Shown here: positions 44,480-56,852 of the stretch, one piece after another
Layout: every line of letters starts with the position of its first letter
How positions within the stretch are numbered: position 1 is the first letter of the stretch
DNA from: Nymphaea colorata
Taxonomy: Eukaryota; Streptophyta; Magnoliopsida; Nymphaeales; Nymphaeaceae
Assembly (NCBI RefSeq): GCF_008831285.2
Contig: NC_045145.1
Location: 16,942,040-17,006,039, forward strand
Direction: 5' to 3'
Length of the DNA: 64,000 nucleotides
Position numbers and translations under genes: made by a program
Notes under the pieces: model-generated
The model's database searches: none
What the model was told of the DNA's origin: nothing
What the model saw: only the letters and a program-made list of their open reading frames with translations

Positions 44480-45369
44480 GACGCATCCATATTCATTACA
44501 AAATTTCAAGAAGGGCCTGATAGAAAAGGCATACAGTTTTTCTTTCCTAAAAAATGTCAATGAATGTTTTAACATTTTTAAAAAAACTAAGGGGCCCCTT
44601 TGGCTCTACCCTGACACTGAAAGCCGTTGAACATTTTTTTTGTGAAATCATTGGAGAATTGTAGAACCTTTTTATTTTATTTTCCTCATTGTGAATCAGA
44701 AAAAAGCTTCCCACAAGTTAAACCGACCATCTAAGCGTGTGGAGCTCCCACGGATTCGTGAGCCGCATCAGAGAGCCAGTTCCAGTTTTCAAGTCTAAAT
44801 TTGATTGCTCCTTTGACTAAAAAACTTGATCTCTAGCCTGGATTTGATTATGACCCTTACACCGAACCAAGAGACCATAGCAGGGAAGCCGAAGTATGAT
44901 ACTAGACCGGTTCAATCCACTACACTAGAACACTTCCATCACTACTTCCCGGTCATGAATCCTATATCCAGATCTGATTGGACCAAGATTTAAATCCCAC
45001 ATCAACGAGTTCTGACACAAACACGATTCATCCACAAAAGTGAGCCCAGACTTGGCTTATCAGGTCACACTTGTTTGGGAACGGGGTGGACTGAAGTGGC
45101 AAGAAACCTGTTGCTGGCAACTAGGATCCGCAGCCGGTCTACACGGGTTTTCATCTCCCTTCTTGAAGAACAAAGGTGGCCCCGCCGGGAGGGATCATCC
45201 GTCCCTCGTTCCGTCCCACTCTGCCCCTTTCTTCTTCATCCAAATCCGCTCCCTCGAGCCCCTTGAATCTTGAAACCATCTATCTATATATGTGAAATAC
45301 CCATCACCTCACGTATCCTGAATCAATCTCCACAAGGGAAAACGCCGCGAGGAAGAAGAAGCAGAAAGC

Positions 45370-46401
45370 ATGTCGATTTGCTCTTCTTTCCGAGCATTCC
45401 ACCCAAGCATCACCCGTAAACTCTACCTCAAAAAACCCATCAGATTCACCGCCAGATTCATCTCCATAACTCCATACTACTCCCCATCATCATCGAAGAA
45501 GAAGTCCCCAAAACCCATCTCCCCTTTGACTCCCGTCTGCGTCCAATCGGTGGAACAGCTGCCGCCCAAGCTCCAGAACATCATCCGTCTCTTCGACACG
45601 GTGAAAGACCCCCGGGCGAAGTACGAGCAATTGCTCTACTACGGCAAGCAGCTGAGCCCAATGGCCGAGGAGTACAAAACCCCGGAGAACAAGGTGCTGG
45701 GATGCGTCTCCCAGGTTTGGGTTAGGGCCTTCCTCGACGACGAGAAACGAAACGTCTTCTTCGAGGCTGATTCGGATTCCGGACTCACCAAGGGTCTGGC
45801 CGCACTTCTCGTGGAGGCGTTCTCCGGCCACCCACCGTCCGATATAGTCGGGGTGTCACCGGAATTCATCCAGATGCTCGGGCTGAAGCAGAGCCTCACC
45901 CCTTCGAGGAATAACGGATTCCTGAACATGCTGAAGCTGATGCAGAGGAAGGCCCTGGAGCTCTTCATGGACTCTCAGGGGATGTCCACTCGAGAAGGCG
46001 GCGCTAGTCCAGCGGAGAATCCGGGGATCGATGGAGGTTTGATGGCGGATGATGAAGGAGAAGAGATGAACTTGGAGTCGGATGAAGATGAGGATGATGG
46101 GGAAGCCTGCCCTCTCCTAGGTAGAGCAGATAGGATAAGAGAGAAGTTGATGAGAGGGCTTGATCCTGTTGATTTAGATATTGAGGATTACTCTCATGCT
46201 CATGCTGGCCACGTGGGGAGTCGAGTTTCGCGTGGTGGGGAGACCCATTTCAATCTAAAAATCGTGTCCAAGAAGTTCGAGGGGAAAAGCCTGATCAAGC
46301 GACACCGTCTTGTTTATGATCTTCTGCAGGACGAAATGGAGGCTGGGCTGCACGCGATCTCTATTGAGGCAAAGACCCCGTCTGAGGTTGATGGGAGATG
46401 A
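45370..46401 (+). CDS. SUFE1: SUFE1: SufE-BolA fusion, sulfur-acceptor activator of cysteine desulfurase
   Basis: Intronless, 343 residues. The first 50 or so residues are basic and Ser-rich, lacking acids, as in a plastid (possibly dual plastid/mitochondrial) transit peptide. The SufE domain covers about 60-200 (LPPKLQNIIRLFDTVKDPRA, YEQLLYYGKQL, PENKVLGCVSQVWV) and includes the acceptor cysteine at about 112 in LGCVSQVW. An acidic linker (about 225-245) leads to a BolA domain at about 253-335 (DRIREKLMRGLDP, HAHAGHVGS, ETHFNLKIVSKKFEGKSLIKRHRLVYDLL). In plants this fusion stimulates cysteine desulfurase NFS2 (and NFS1) for Fe-S cluster assembly, and the BolA part interacts with monothiol glutaredoxins. 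The start is the first ATG in the frame. Confidence 0.96.
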   Translation: MSICSSFRAFHPSITRKLYLKKPIRFTARFISITPYYSPSSSKKKSPKPISPLTPVCVQSVEQLPPKLQNIIRLFDTVKDPRAKYEQLLYYGKQLSPMAEEYKTPENKVLGCVSQVWVRAFLDDEKRNVFFEADSDSGLTKGLAALLVEAFSGHPPSDIVGVSPEFIQMLGLKQSLTPSRNNGFLNMLKLMQRKALELFMDSQGMSTREGGASPAENPGIDGGLMADDEGEEMNLESDEDEDDGEACPLLGRADRIREKLMRGLDPVDLDIEDYSHAHAGHVGSRVSRGGETHFNLKIVSKKFEGKSLIKRHRLVYDLLQDEMEAGLHAISIEAKTPSEVDGR

Positions 46402-47583
46402 GGATTGCAGCTTTGTTTTTCTGCAACATTAGTAGGCAAAATTTTTAATCCTTTCGTCCTCCTGTTTCCGTTATTCTGCAGTTATTTTTATTCATTATGA
46501 AGAGTTGTATAGTAATTAACGGTTAACGGAGACGATACATGACAAGAATTTTCCTTGGAAATCATGAAACGATTGCATTTGTTAACTTAGAACAAGAACA
46601 TATAAAGAATCAATATGTGGAACTTTTTTTCCTCTGTGCTTGTATCCTGTCTATTCTTCTAGGTCACATCGACTTGTTGCTGCTGATAAATCAGCATATT
46701 GTTCGACCGATCGGTCGATGACAAGATTCTCGCCTCTTGCATAATCCTGCTGTTTGGAACACATTCTCTTTGCTTCGGTGTCATATGAACACTATTACAT
46801 CAGTTTATTGCCATAGTTGCTTTTAGTTATTAGTTTTCCCAAAAGTAGCGTTTTCCTCCATTGAATGGGCATAGTCTCTTTTCAATACTTGTTTTTGCAT
46901 CCTTCTTTTGTTACCAGTAAAGCTATGAAGTGTGTTTCGCTGACATATTTGTAAAAACAGCTCAATTGATTCCCGAGACTAGGGTGGAGAGGTAGTTGCA
47001 GGTGTTTAAGCAATCTGAATTTTGTATTTTCGAGAATCCAAGTAAATCCCATCCTCTCCAAATATAGTGCACACTTCGATGAAGCAACCTATTTAACACA
47101 TGCTTGCTTTGGATGTGAATATAGGTGAACTCGCGCAACCCAAACATTTTGTATAGAATGTTGAGGAATATCTGTATCACCTTTTCCCTCACATCTGGTC
47201 GATTCAGGTCAAGTTAAGGCCAATTGTGAGAGGCACTTCTTCCAAAAGTAATGGTAAGAAGCTGGTAATTTCTTCTGAAAAAGCAATCTCGAGTCCTGCA
47301 AGAACTGTAAAAACATCCTTTATGATTTATAGTTTACACAAAGCCAGAAGGATATAGTTATTATTTCACGAACTTTCGGTTAACGCACGGCACCACGTCT
47401 TCCATTAACGTACCTAACAAATGCGGACAACTCCAAGACGGTTTCTGCAAAATCAAAATCTTGAGTGGGAACTCACCAAGTATTTACGACGCAGAAAAGA
47501 GGTGTAGACCTTGGAGTGCGCTAAGTTTTCAAGATATTACACAAAATAAATAGTGTTGTTCATGTACAGGAAGGATAAACAAT
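46402..47583. other. convergent intergenic region, 3' flanks
   Basis: This lies between the SUFE1 stop and the stop of the minus-strand membrane-protein gene, so both 3'UTRs are expected here. No other gene is recognised. Confidence 0.55.
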
Positions 47584-50500
47584 TTACACAATTGCATCAA
47601 CTTCCTTCGTCCTGCTGCTGCTCTCAGGGTCGGCCCCTTCATTAAGGTCATGTTTGGATGAGGCCATCCCGGTCTTCTCCTTGGATTCAAGGTATAGTGT
47701 CCTAATTAAATCGTGAAAACGGCGCCTGAAGGTTGGCATTCTCGACAAAGAAGTTACAATCCCCTGTGTCCTGCAGAAAAAAACGTCACTTCAAGTGAGA
47801 CTGCATCTGGAAATATCAACTTATAAGAAAAGCAAGCGTAGAAAGTTAAAACCATGCCTTCCAAGTTCCAGAAATATTGGAGGGCCAACTGACTGTATGT
47901 TTGTAGAGGAAATGCACAGAAACGGAAATGAAAGGTGTTACCAATGCTGACCCAGACAATTACTTTTGTGGAGAGACATTACAAACTAAAGTGTTTTTCT
48001 GCATTAACGCAGTAAGATCAGTGCAATGGAATGTTAATGTTCTTAAAGCACCCAATCACACAACATAGGTGCAATCCATTCCTTCTCACGGCAGAATTTT
48101 GTTAAAAAATGGGAGAATTCGGAATGTTCATAAGATGTTTCGTCTTCGGCAAAGAAAACGTTTAAAACCGACACCTGCTTGACCTGCTCACCTTCTCACT
48201 ATTGCTTGCAGTTGAGCCTTCCTGATATTGTCATCAGAAGGAAAACACCCGTAACTCCAATCCTCGAGCTTCTCGCTGTCACAGGTCATGATCAACTTAT
48301 TGAAGAAGTGCATCTCATTGTCATCAAGATGGAGCCCTTTAATCTGCTCCCTCATAATAAGTAGCGGCCTCAGAAACCAATCTTTCAAGAATCTATCCTT
48401 CGAAGAGTTAAATAGAGTTAGTTCCATGTCATCAGCTGCAACAATCGATTTCATTGTTTTAGTGTTTGTTATAAATGAACCTCTGTAACAATAAACTGGA
48501 AAAAAATGATAAGTCAATTCAAACTCTTCCGCCATTGAAAGGATGTCATATCGTACTGAGCAGCAAACCAGAGGTATCAGACTTGGCAGATCGAAGAAGG
48601 CACTGCAGAATGCAATAACCGGGAAGCCTAATTGTTACTTTCTTGCACCTTCCTCTGTGAAGACACTCCTCTATATCTTGCAGAGTGAGTAGACCATCCT
48701 GTATGAGCATTCTACCATTCGTCTCACAAGATTGAAAAAGCCAATCCCACAACTGAGAATTCAAAATTATGCAAATTTATTAAACAGCATTAATAGGTGC
48801 GAAGGGCTAATTTTTGTACTTGTAGTCACCTGAACAACGGTAACCTCAACATCCTTAAATCTTCTTGACCTTACTGAAGCCAGCTTTTCTCCAAATGAAC
48901 CACTGTGTTCACGCCCATGCTTATCTAAAGATATACCTCTCTCGAGTTGTCCAGAATGAGGTACTGTATGTTTCCTGTATTTGGGCCTGGCTGCCACAAG
49001 CATCACACAAGCAGCATTAAACGCACATAGTTGACCTGGTCATACAAGGAAATCACGTTCTCTCTTTCTATTTGCCATACGATGCCAAGTGCCATTGGCA
49101 TCTTCAACTAACGACCGATAACAGAATTGTAGAAATTATGGTGCAACCAAAGCTACCTGGGTAGGCAAGATCCATCCTGCAAGTAGAGCAAATCATTGGT
49201 GTATTCATCGAACAATGCAACTGCTGAGACAACGTACGCCAGCCCCATTCGTAGAGAATTCTCCTAAAACCAATTAATTTAGTAGCGTGAACAAGATGAA
49301 TGCACTTGAAGTGGATGACAACATTTATATGAAAAAGGGATGCCCTGAGACGGCAACATAACTATATCTAATCAAATAAAGCTGGAGTATAAAACAAGGT
49401 AGGTGACAGAATTTTCAAAGTATAATGCATGAAAAAGTACATACCTGATGAACAACTATTCCTCCATAAAGTCCTATCAGAAAGCCAGCAAGGATAGCTC
49501 CAACGAATGCAAACAAGACCGCAATGGGCCACAGTACGATGGCAAGAGCAGCAAATGGTACACACACAGATTCTAGAAAAGGTCCTTCTCTGCCGATCAG
49601 GTCTTGTAATAGCCGCTGCCAACCTCTCAGCAGCATGAAGGGGCTCTTCACCAGTGCTACAAGTGTTATCATTGGCACATCTATGGCCACAGCAAGCATG
49701 CTTACCAGAAATATACCTGGTACCATTGACAACCTTGGAAGAAGAATGAAAAGAATTTCAGTTGTCAATAGATGGAAGATATGTCCAGCCTCATGCCCCT
49801 TTTAAGAATGATAGTTATCTCAAAATAATGGCCATTTTCGAAATGCTCTGTTGCGCATGGTACTAAGCAACTAGGTATTCAGGAACAGTCGTAGAATCAT
49901 GTGCTGCAAATGGTATTAAACTTATAAGTGGTTAGGACATAGTAATGCATACAAAATTATCTGGATTTTGAGATGTCATTTTTAAGAGAGAAAACCTAGA
50001 AAATATCCTCCACACTAAACATAAACAAAGATCTGCATTAGATATAAAGCAAATTTGAAGTACTCTAGAAAACTGAATGTTTAAAGCGGCAAGTAAATAC
50101 TCGAAGAACAATGACATTACTGGCGGGAAACAGAAAAGCAAAGGATCATACTTAACATCAAGACGCCAATCATCGTCTCCTATATCTTTTATCATGTCAT
50201 CCATAAGAGAAAAATAGGAGTGAAAGCACAAATCTGTGAAATCCCGAACAAATGTGCAGCTTCTCTTAATCGCACTCCAACTACCATCCTGATAACAAGT
50301 ACGAACGTGTTAGTCTTACAGATTAAACAGCATAAACTTAAAATATTGTAGATAGAAAGAAACAGTAAGCACACTAGCATAATCATAGCACTGATAACAG
50401 ACTGCTGCTAATGATGAAACCATGAACTTAAAAATGTTTTTCTGGCTTCGAAACTTCTATAAGCCATTGGAATAGCTCATATATTTGGTACATTCAGTCC

Positions 50501-51399
50501 AACTAAGGTCAATAAAAATGTCAGGTGAAACAATTATATTCGAAACGTTATCATGGTTTTGCAACTTCCGTCAAGTGGTAGTGTATAGAATTCAAAGTTT
50601 CCACGTTAGTAGCTCCACAGCAGATTGCAGCACAAGTGTTTCTCTTGAGTTTGAGCCATAAACAAAAGAAAATTATCTCTGTATTGTCCGCACCACCAAA
50701 CAATGATAAAGCCGGTCTTCTTTTGCACCGACAGCCTGCAAAGTTGCAGCCAATGGAGCAAAAAGCCCATAGCTAATCCCAACAAGAAGACTTCCAACTA
50801 TAGAGAGAATCAACCACAGAACCAAAGGCACAGGTAGGAGAAGCAACACCAAAATCTTCAACAGCAGACCGAGCCTCTTGGTTCTGCAACAATATACCAA
50901 GAATGGGTGAAGTAACAAGCAAAAGAAATTTCTAATACCACCCGCCGAATCAAGGGGGCGAGAAACAACCAGTATACCTCACCACAGCGTAGGTGGTCCA
51001 GAAAGCATGTGCAGGCCAAAGGCCTAGAACAACGGCAGAGTTTCCAGCAAAGATGATACCAGCCACGATGTTTCCAAAAAGAGCGGCTGAAAGTTTAATT
51101 TTTTACACCGCCATTAGTCATTGGAAGCTATTGGCCTAATCAATTCAAGCAACCCACCACCAAGAAGATACAATATCGCCGAAAATCCATTCGAAATGAA
51201 CTAAAACATGTATCACATCAGAGAAACAATCCGCACTTAAACCAAAAAAAAAAATTCTCGATCGAAAAAAGCGGAAGCAAGCGGAGAAAAATCCAAGTTC
51301 GTCACCTTTCACCAATCCGAGAACCAAAAGCAAGAAGAAGAAGGGCAAGAAGCGAATTAATCCCCAGATAGATGAGCGGAACCCCACTGGAACTTCCAT
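47584..51399 (-). CDS. multi-pass membrane protein of the At3g27390 family, function unknown
   Basis: Ten coding exons: 51399-51306, 51086-50978, 50883-50694, 50288-50152, 49733-49445, 49263-49157, 48986-48830, 48752-48557, 48435-48192, 47770-47584; phases close to about 569 residues. The N terminus MEVPVGFRSSIWGLIRFLPF is typical of the family. Several hydrophobic segments follow, including GNIVAGIIFAGNSAVVLGLW, ILVLLLLPVPLVLWLILSIV, VPGIFLVSMLAVAIDVPMIT and AFVGAILAGFLIGLYGGIVV. The conserved DGSWSAIKRSCTFVRDFTDL and the soluble C-terminal part (KDWFLRPLLIMREQ, SRMPTFRRRFHDLIRTLYLE) also match. An in-frame ATG at 51477 would add 26 residues; the downstream ATG fits the family N terminus better. 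The protein is conserved in land plants without a defined biochemical role known to me. Confidence 0.9.
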
Positions 51400-51477
51400 C
51401 CTTCCCGAGCAGAAGAGAGAGAAGAAGGCGTGGCCTTCAAATGAAGGTGTTGAGAGCCAGGTGTCGTCCTTGTTCAT

Positions 51478-53252
51478 AACAGACTGACCGAACGCTGAAT
51501 GAGGCGGCGGCTTGAATCAAGAAACGGCGGGAACTGGAACGGAGAGTCTTCGCGAAAGGCGGGGCGGGTCAGATCCGGATTAATGAACAAAAGTGCCTGG
51601 TTCGGGTGTAGGCCTTACTAAGTTCAACCCAATCGGGTTATCAATTGGAGCCGGGCCTCTATTTGATATTCTGGAACTGAACCCAATACCACCAGCTTAA
51701 AATCCAAAACTTTGTTCGCATTGTGACTAATTAGATCGGTATTGGATTCAAATGTGCAGTTACTGAACAAGATACTTACACTGTTTCTCGCACCAACAAT
51801 TAGGATAATAGAACAACCAGAATACTATTTTCTATGATCCGCCAGCTGATTGCCATGGAAGTTAATGAGTTCATGTTGATTGACAGCATGGTTAAAGGAT
51901 TAAAGCTCCCAAATAAATTCGCCTTAACACCATGTGAACACGAATCGCAGTAACTAATCCAAATTAACATTTCACTCAGCATAAGAAATTATAACACAAG
52001 TGTCACCTAAATCATGAAGTTGATTTGCTATTTTTCAGAATCCTTGCTTTTTGATTAGTTACTCGAACGCAAAATCAAATTCCACCAACTATATCTTTAC
52101 TAAGATAAAAAGGTAAAATCTCTAGTCTACTCAAATTCATTGGTAACAATAAGCATAAAGCTCTTTTCCTTAGCCAAAAAGAATTAAATTGAGGCAAAGA
52201 AAATAATTGAAATTGATAGAAAATTATAATTGTACCATTGATTATCATCCACAAAAAGCTACTTCGGTTGCAAATAGAGATCCAGCATTTTTGCCCATCT
52301 GCTAAGATCTACCGCTTCTTTCCCTATATGATAATCAATAAGCCAATCATAAAATTACACCAAATCTGGCAGTCTTCTCTGCCTCAATTTTATTTATTTT
52401 TTGTTAAAGAAATATTTTAAAATCTCATGACCTATAGCAAATTTCATCTTATAAGTACATCCACATTTTAAAAGCAAACATAATAGCTGCTAAACTCCTG
52501 ACATCTATGCTACTCGAATCCCGGCTACCTAACAATCACTGGCCAAAACAGATGGGATAAGATATGGTCATGGTCTATCCTCGAACCGTTGTATGATATG
52601 CGTATCAATGAGCAGGAAGGATCTTTATGAAGAGCTACGATTAACTTTTTTTTTTTATTTAATGTACAAAACTGGAGAACCCAACATTATACAGCAATGC
52701 GCGGAGAACTCCAGCTCAACCCCATGAGGCCGTCAATGAATTAAAGCAGCTGCAATGGTGGGCTTGGAGAAAGGATTGCATGAACCAGCTTGACGGACCA
52801 AATCGTGCAAATCCAGCTTCAGTAGGTCGCTTCCGACTATGAGACAATCAGATTTCTGGAATCACCAAGGTGAAACTCCATGCCCTCGGAAGATCAACTT
52901 TGCCTAAGAGAGAAAAAGGACAAACACAGAGACGAGCCTCGCTGTCAAACTCCTGGGATAGCAGTTCGTACTTTCCACCAGCTGCAACAGTAGTCATCCG
53001 CAAATTTGAGCAGTTGGGAGGTTTCCTGCATCAAGAAACTGCATTCTGGCGCATGAACAGCGAAACCTGTCACCTTTCATCATCTTCGAGCCGCTAGAAT
53101 AAGCAATGAAAGCTGAAGATCAAAAATCCCTTGAAAGAATCAAGGATGATGCCAAATACCGCCGACTTTATTAGGAAAGTTGGCCAATATCACATATTGG
53201 GGCAACCTACTGTGTGTGATGCTAAGACGAAGAACATAGTGAATATTTGCAC
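51478..53252. other. intergenic: membrane-protein promoter and MKP1 3' flank
   Basis: AT-rich, with no gene recognised. The part below 53253 (to perhaps 52650) probably holds the 3'UTR of minus-strand MKP1. The plus-strand frame at 52870-53097 has no family match. Confidence 0.5.
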
Positions 53253-56200
53253 TTAGTTGGTCCTCTGAATCTCCTTGTCCACCAAGGAATTCAACCAATG
53301 ACAAAAACCTTCAGGCCGGTCTTCCTCCTTGACCACCTGCCCAAAATCACATGCAGAAAGCTGTCAAAAGAACGATACCTTTTATATGATGTCACATGAA
53401 AAACAACAAACAGATTAACTCCGGTTGGTAGATAACCGTCGCAGACAAAAAAAAAATTATACAAGACAAAGAACCTACATCGGGCGGACACCCCACTAGC
53501 ATATCCACTAATTCTCACCTACCTACGGTATTTAGCACAATTTCGGTTCTCATAGACCACAAGAAATCACATTTCACGCAATGTGGCCGGGAATTTTTTG
53601 TTTTGAAGGCGTGCAGCTACTTGGCTCCATCATAAGGGAGCCGAGGGCATATCATCACGCGATATCAGCAGAAGCTTTCAGTACTCTAACATTTTGTGCA
53701 CTTAAAAAGTAAAATATTCAGAAAAAATATTCATAATAATGCAAAAAAAATTGATACCATTGGGCAGTCTATCATCGCATTTCAAGAATTCCTCTGCAGA
53801 ACTTCACTTCGCTCTACCGACAAACTTTGTCATATTTCTGCTTAGTGTGTGATGAATAAGCAAATAATTAGGCTCCAGCTCCAACTTTTTGTATGCCATG
53901 TTACTTTACTTAGAAGAAATAAGATCTGTTTGGCTTATTCTCTATCAGCCACGAACATAAAGTGAACTGAAATCCATTGACCTGAACTATGTCGCTATCT
54001 ACATTAAGTTCTTGAGCCTACAGAACCAATGCATGCATTTGGAATTCAATTGCACCAACAATCCAATTATTAGAGATTTCCCTTAAAAGGATTACTGATG
54101 AGACGGATAAAATTCAATTGCACCAGACACCCATATAGTAAAGCTTTCCCTTAATAAGGATTACCAACGGGACAGATAACAGATTGCACACGAAGTCATT
54201 CAAGCAAATGGAAAAAACAGTATGCCATACAGTTGTATTTCCAGACACTTGGTCCCCATGTTCCTCTTTTATTAACAACAGATGAGACATGAGAGGGGAC
54301 AAGCGATGACATTCACGAAGAGCAACAAAATTGCAGGTTGCCAAATACAAAAATAATAATAATAATCATGATGATGATGATGATATGACGGATCAGTATT
54401 ATAGAGAAAGAGGGCAGAAAGATGTGTATACCTGCACAAGGAGATCAGTCGGCAACCCCATTTTTGTCAAGAACTCCGTACCAACTTGATTCCAATCAAT
54501 CATCTCAGGTTCCTGTTTTCTACTGCCACCATTTAACCACTTACAATCTATCTCCCACTGACTGCCTACCCACAAGTTCAGGGCCTTGACTTTCTGCCTA
54601 TCTAAAGAAACCGAGATTGGTATTAGGATCATTAGTACTCCTTTGTAATTAGCCGCATCCAAACCAAGTGGATTAATCTGCTTTAAATTTGGCCACTGGT
54701 ACACAATAGGATGCACCAGACCTGGAGCTTGAGGAAACGCAATGTCTAATGCGACAATATCAGAGGATTCTTTATCAGAACAGTCACTTCTGGTCACAGA
54801 ACCAGTCTTCGGACATAACGCAGCTGATGCTACTTCCCCTAAACTTACGTGCCTTTGATATTTTACACTTGTTTCTCTGTCTTCGTTTGAATCGTACTGT
54901 TTGGAATCTGAAGGTTGCTCCCCATTATGCTTATCCATTTCCATCATGCCAATTGACGCACTTGTACAGGCAGAAGAACAAGCATTACCCAGCACCGTGA
55001 ATTCCTTCCTGAACATCGGTAATGTAAGTGAACGCGACATATTTCCTCTACGCTGTGCAAGAGAAGGGAAAGATCCTTTGGAAGGTGAACTTGATACTGT
55101 GTTGGGCCAAATCAACGATGCAGGGGATGCAACCGACGAATTGGCTGAGATTGAAGGTGAGAAGGGAGACTCAGAACTATTCAGATTTTCATTTACACTT
55201 GAAGCAAGAGAAACAGAGAAAAGATTAAGAGGTGGTGGCTTCAATGCTGAAGTTGACAACGACGACGACGATGATGATGACGACGTCGATGATAACTTTT
55301 CGGACCACGGAAATCTACTTGTATCTATTGATGTACCAACATTGCTCAGTGAGACCGTAACAGATGGCATCACTCTAGAACATGAAACCCACTCTTTTAC
55401 ATCACCAGAGACAAACTTCCGCCTGAGTATGCTCCAACCATTTTCTCTGGCTGGAAGATGAGTTTCAAGTCCTATGCCAGATGACAATGAAAATGGAGGC
55501 ACAACGCCTCCTGTAAGAGCTCTTTGAAAAATCTCAAAATCTAAGTTGTATGAATCAACTTTCTTCAAACCTACTGAAACGTCAGTCGCCATTTCTATAT
55601 GGTGCTTCCTAACCTCCATCACGGTGCCAGAGTTTTCACCACAAAGAACACTTTTTGAGAAGGCATCCCAAAATTCAGTAGGTTCATCACCTTCTTCAAT
55701 TGCGATGACAGGACCCTGTGCCCGCTCATAACGAACAACCTGAAATGCAGCTGCTTTGGCATCTCTCGCCATGACCGCCTCACATTTTCTTCCGATCCAG
55801 ACATAAATTGCAGAAGGTATGTTCACAATAAAAGCACCTCTAGAATCTAAAGCAGTCACAGAAGGTTCGCTCAACAACTTTGGGACGAGATGTAAAGGGT
55901 CATATGGTGAATGTGGTGCCATCCTATACATTCTCACCATTGAACTTGGGCTTAGAGGAACAGCGTGAACTCTCTTCTGGCACTGCAGCAATTGGCAAGC
56001 AAAGCCCATATTAGGGTTCGTGATTCCTCTAGCAGCCTTCACATACTGAAATGCATCATCGAAACTCTGACCCTCCCTCCACATAAGGTAAGCAATTACC
56101 AACGACGTAGAACGTGAAACTCCTTGACAACAATGAACAAGAACTCGCCCACCTTGCTCCCTCACATCTTCAAAGTAGTCAAAGACATCATAGAGTATAC

Positions 56201-56852
56201 TTGTGATATCTTCAGATGGGCTGTCATGCAACCAGAGTGTCTTATATACAAGGTCACTCTTGAAATACTCGGGGCAAACGAATCCAACACAATTGAGGAC
56301 ATGGGTGATACCATGTTGCCTTAGAATTTCCCGATTCTTCGCCACCGCATCCCCGCCAAGGTAGATATGATCTGCAACCTTCGAGCATTCTTTGTCAAAG
56401 TAAGCAATTCTCTCCTTCCTGATATGTGATCCAGATGAGACCAAATTTTCCTCAAAGGAACCCAAATCAAGCGTCAATCCTTCACTGGGCTTACCAAATT
56501 CTTTCCTAGCGCCTGGAGTGGGAGGCTGAAGCCAATCCCCTGTATCATCTGAACCTGCTTTAGGCCAATCGTCCAAGTTACGCCGATTGATTGCTAGCGG
56601 CTGAAGAGGCGGCAAACACGAACGAGCCTTCAAATTCTGCTGCGATCGAGGGGTAAGGGGTGCAGGGAATCCCCGAAAAGGGTTAATCGACCTCTCCGGA
56701 TCGAAAGCATTAGTGATCGGATTTCCATTGTTGCAGGGGAGTGGAGGCGTCGACCGCTCCGACCAAGAGGCCGACCGCCAGAATGGCTTCTGGCCACCGG
56801 AAACCTGACACTGTCTCCGTGAACCGCTCGAATCGGTCCCATCTCCCACCAT
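53253..56852 (-). CDS. MKP1: MAP kinase phosphatase MKP1 (dual-specificity phosphatase with gelsolin-like region)
   Basis: Dual-specificity phosphatase that dephosphorylates stress and immunity MAP kinases (MPK6, MPK3 in Arabidopsis). Two coding exons, 56852-54432 and 53336-53253, are joined in frame to give 834 residues. The N terminus (MVGDGTDSSG..., KPFWRSASWSERSTPP) fits plant MKP1. The catalytic domain at about 155-295 has the general-acid Asp in WLHDSPSEDI (about 210) and the signature HCCQGVSR (240-247, catalytic Cys241). A gelsolin-like segment follows (AIYVWIGRKCEAVMARDAKA to about 405). The long Ser-rich C-terminal region includes a poly-Ser run and ends VQVVKEEDRPEGFCHWLNSL... The apparent reading frame extends upstream only via TTG, so the first ATG is used. 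A leader acceptor (GTTACCAG|TGATTG) lies just before the start codon. Confidence 0.94.
54357..54384. repeat. short (AAT)n / (GAT)n trinucleotide run in the MKP1 intron
   Basis: About six AAT-like units followed by about five GAT units within the intron at 53337-54431. Confidence 0.8.

Larger units (their letters stand above)
42481..45369. other. intergenic between divergent aldolase and SUFE1
   Basis: No recognisable gene. The patches 43370-43555 (-) and 43680-43986 (+) have open frames of 60-90 codons but no family resemblance, and the latter is open in two frames. The right end contains the SUFE1 promoter; a TATA-like TATATATG lies near 45284-45291 on the plus strand, about 80 nt before the start codon. 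Confidence 0.5.

Noticed and set aside
52870-53097. Possible extra plus-strand gene beyond MKP1
   Set aside because: 75 codons with no family match, in the expected MKP1 3'UTR on the opposite strand.
54901-55461. Plus-strand open frame of 186 codons with a poly-Asp run
   Set aside because: It is antisense to the MKP1 coding exon; the Asp run mirrors the poly-Ser codons of MKP1, and it matches no family.
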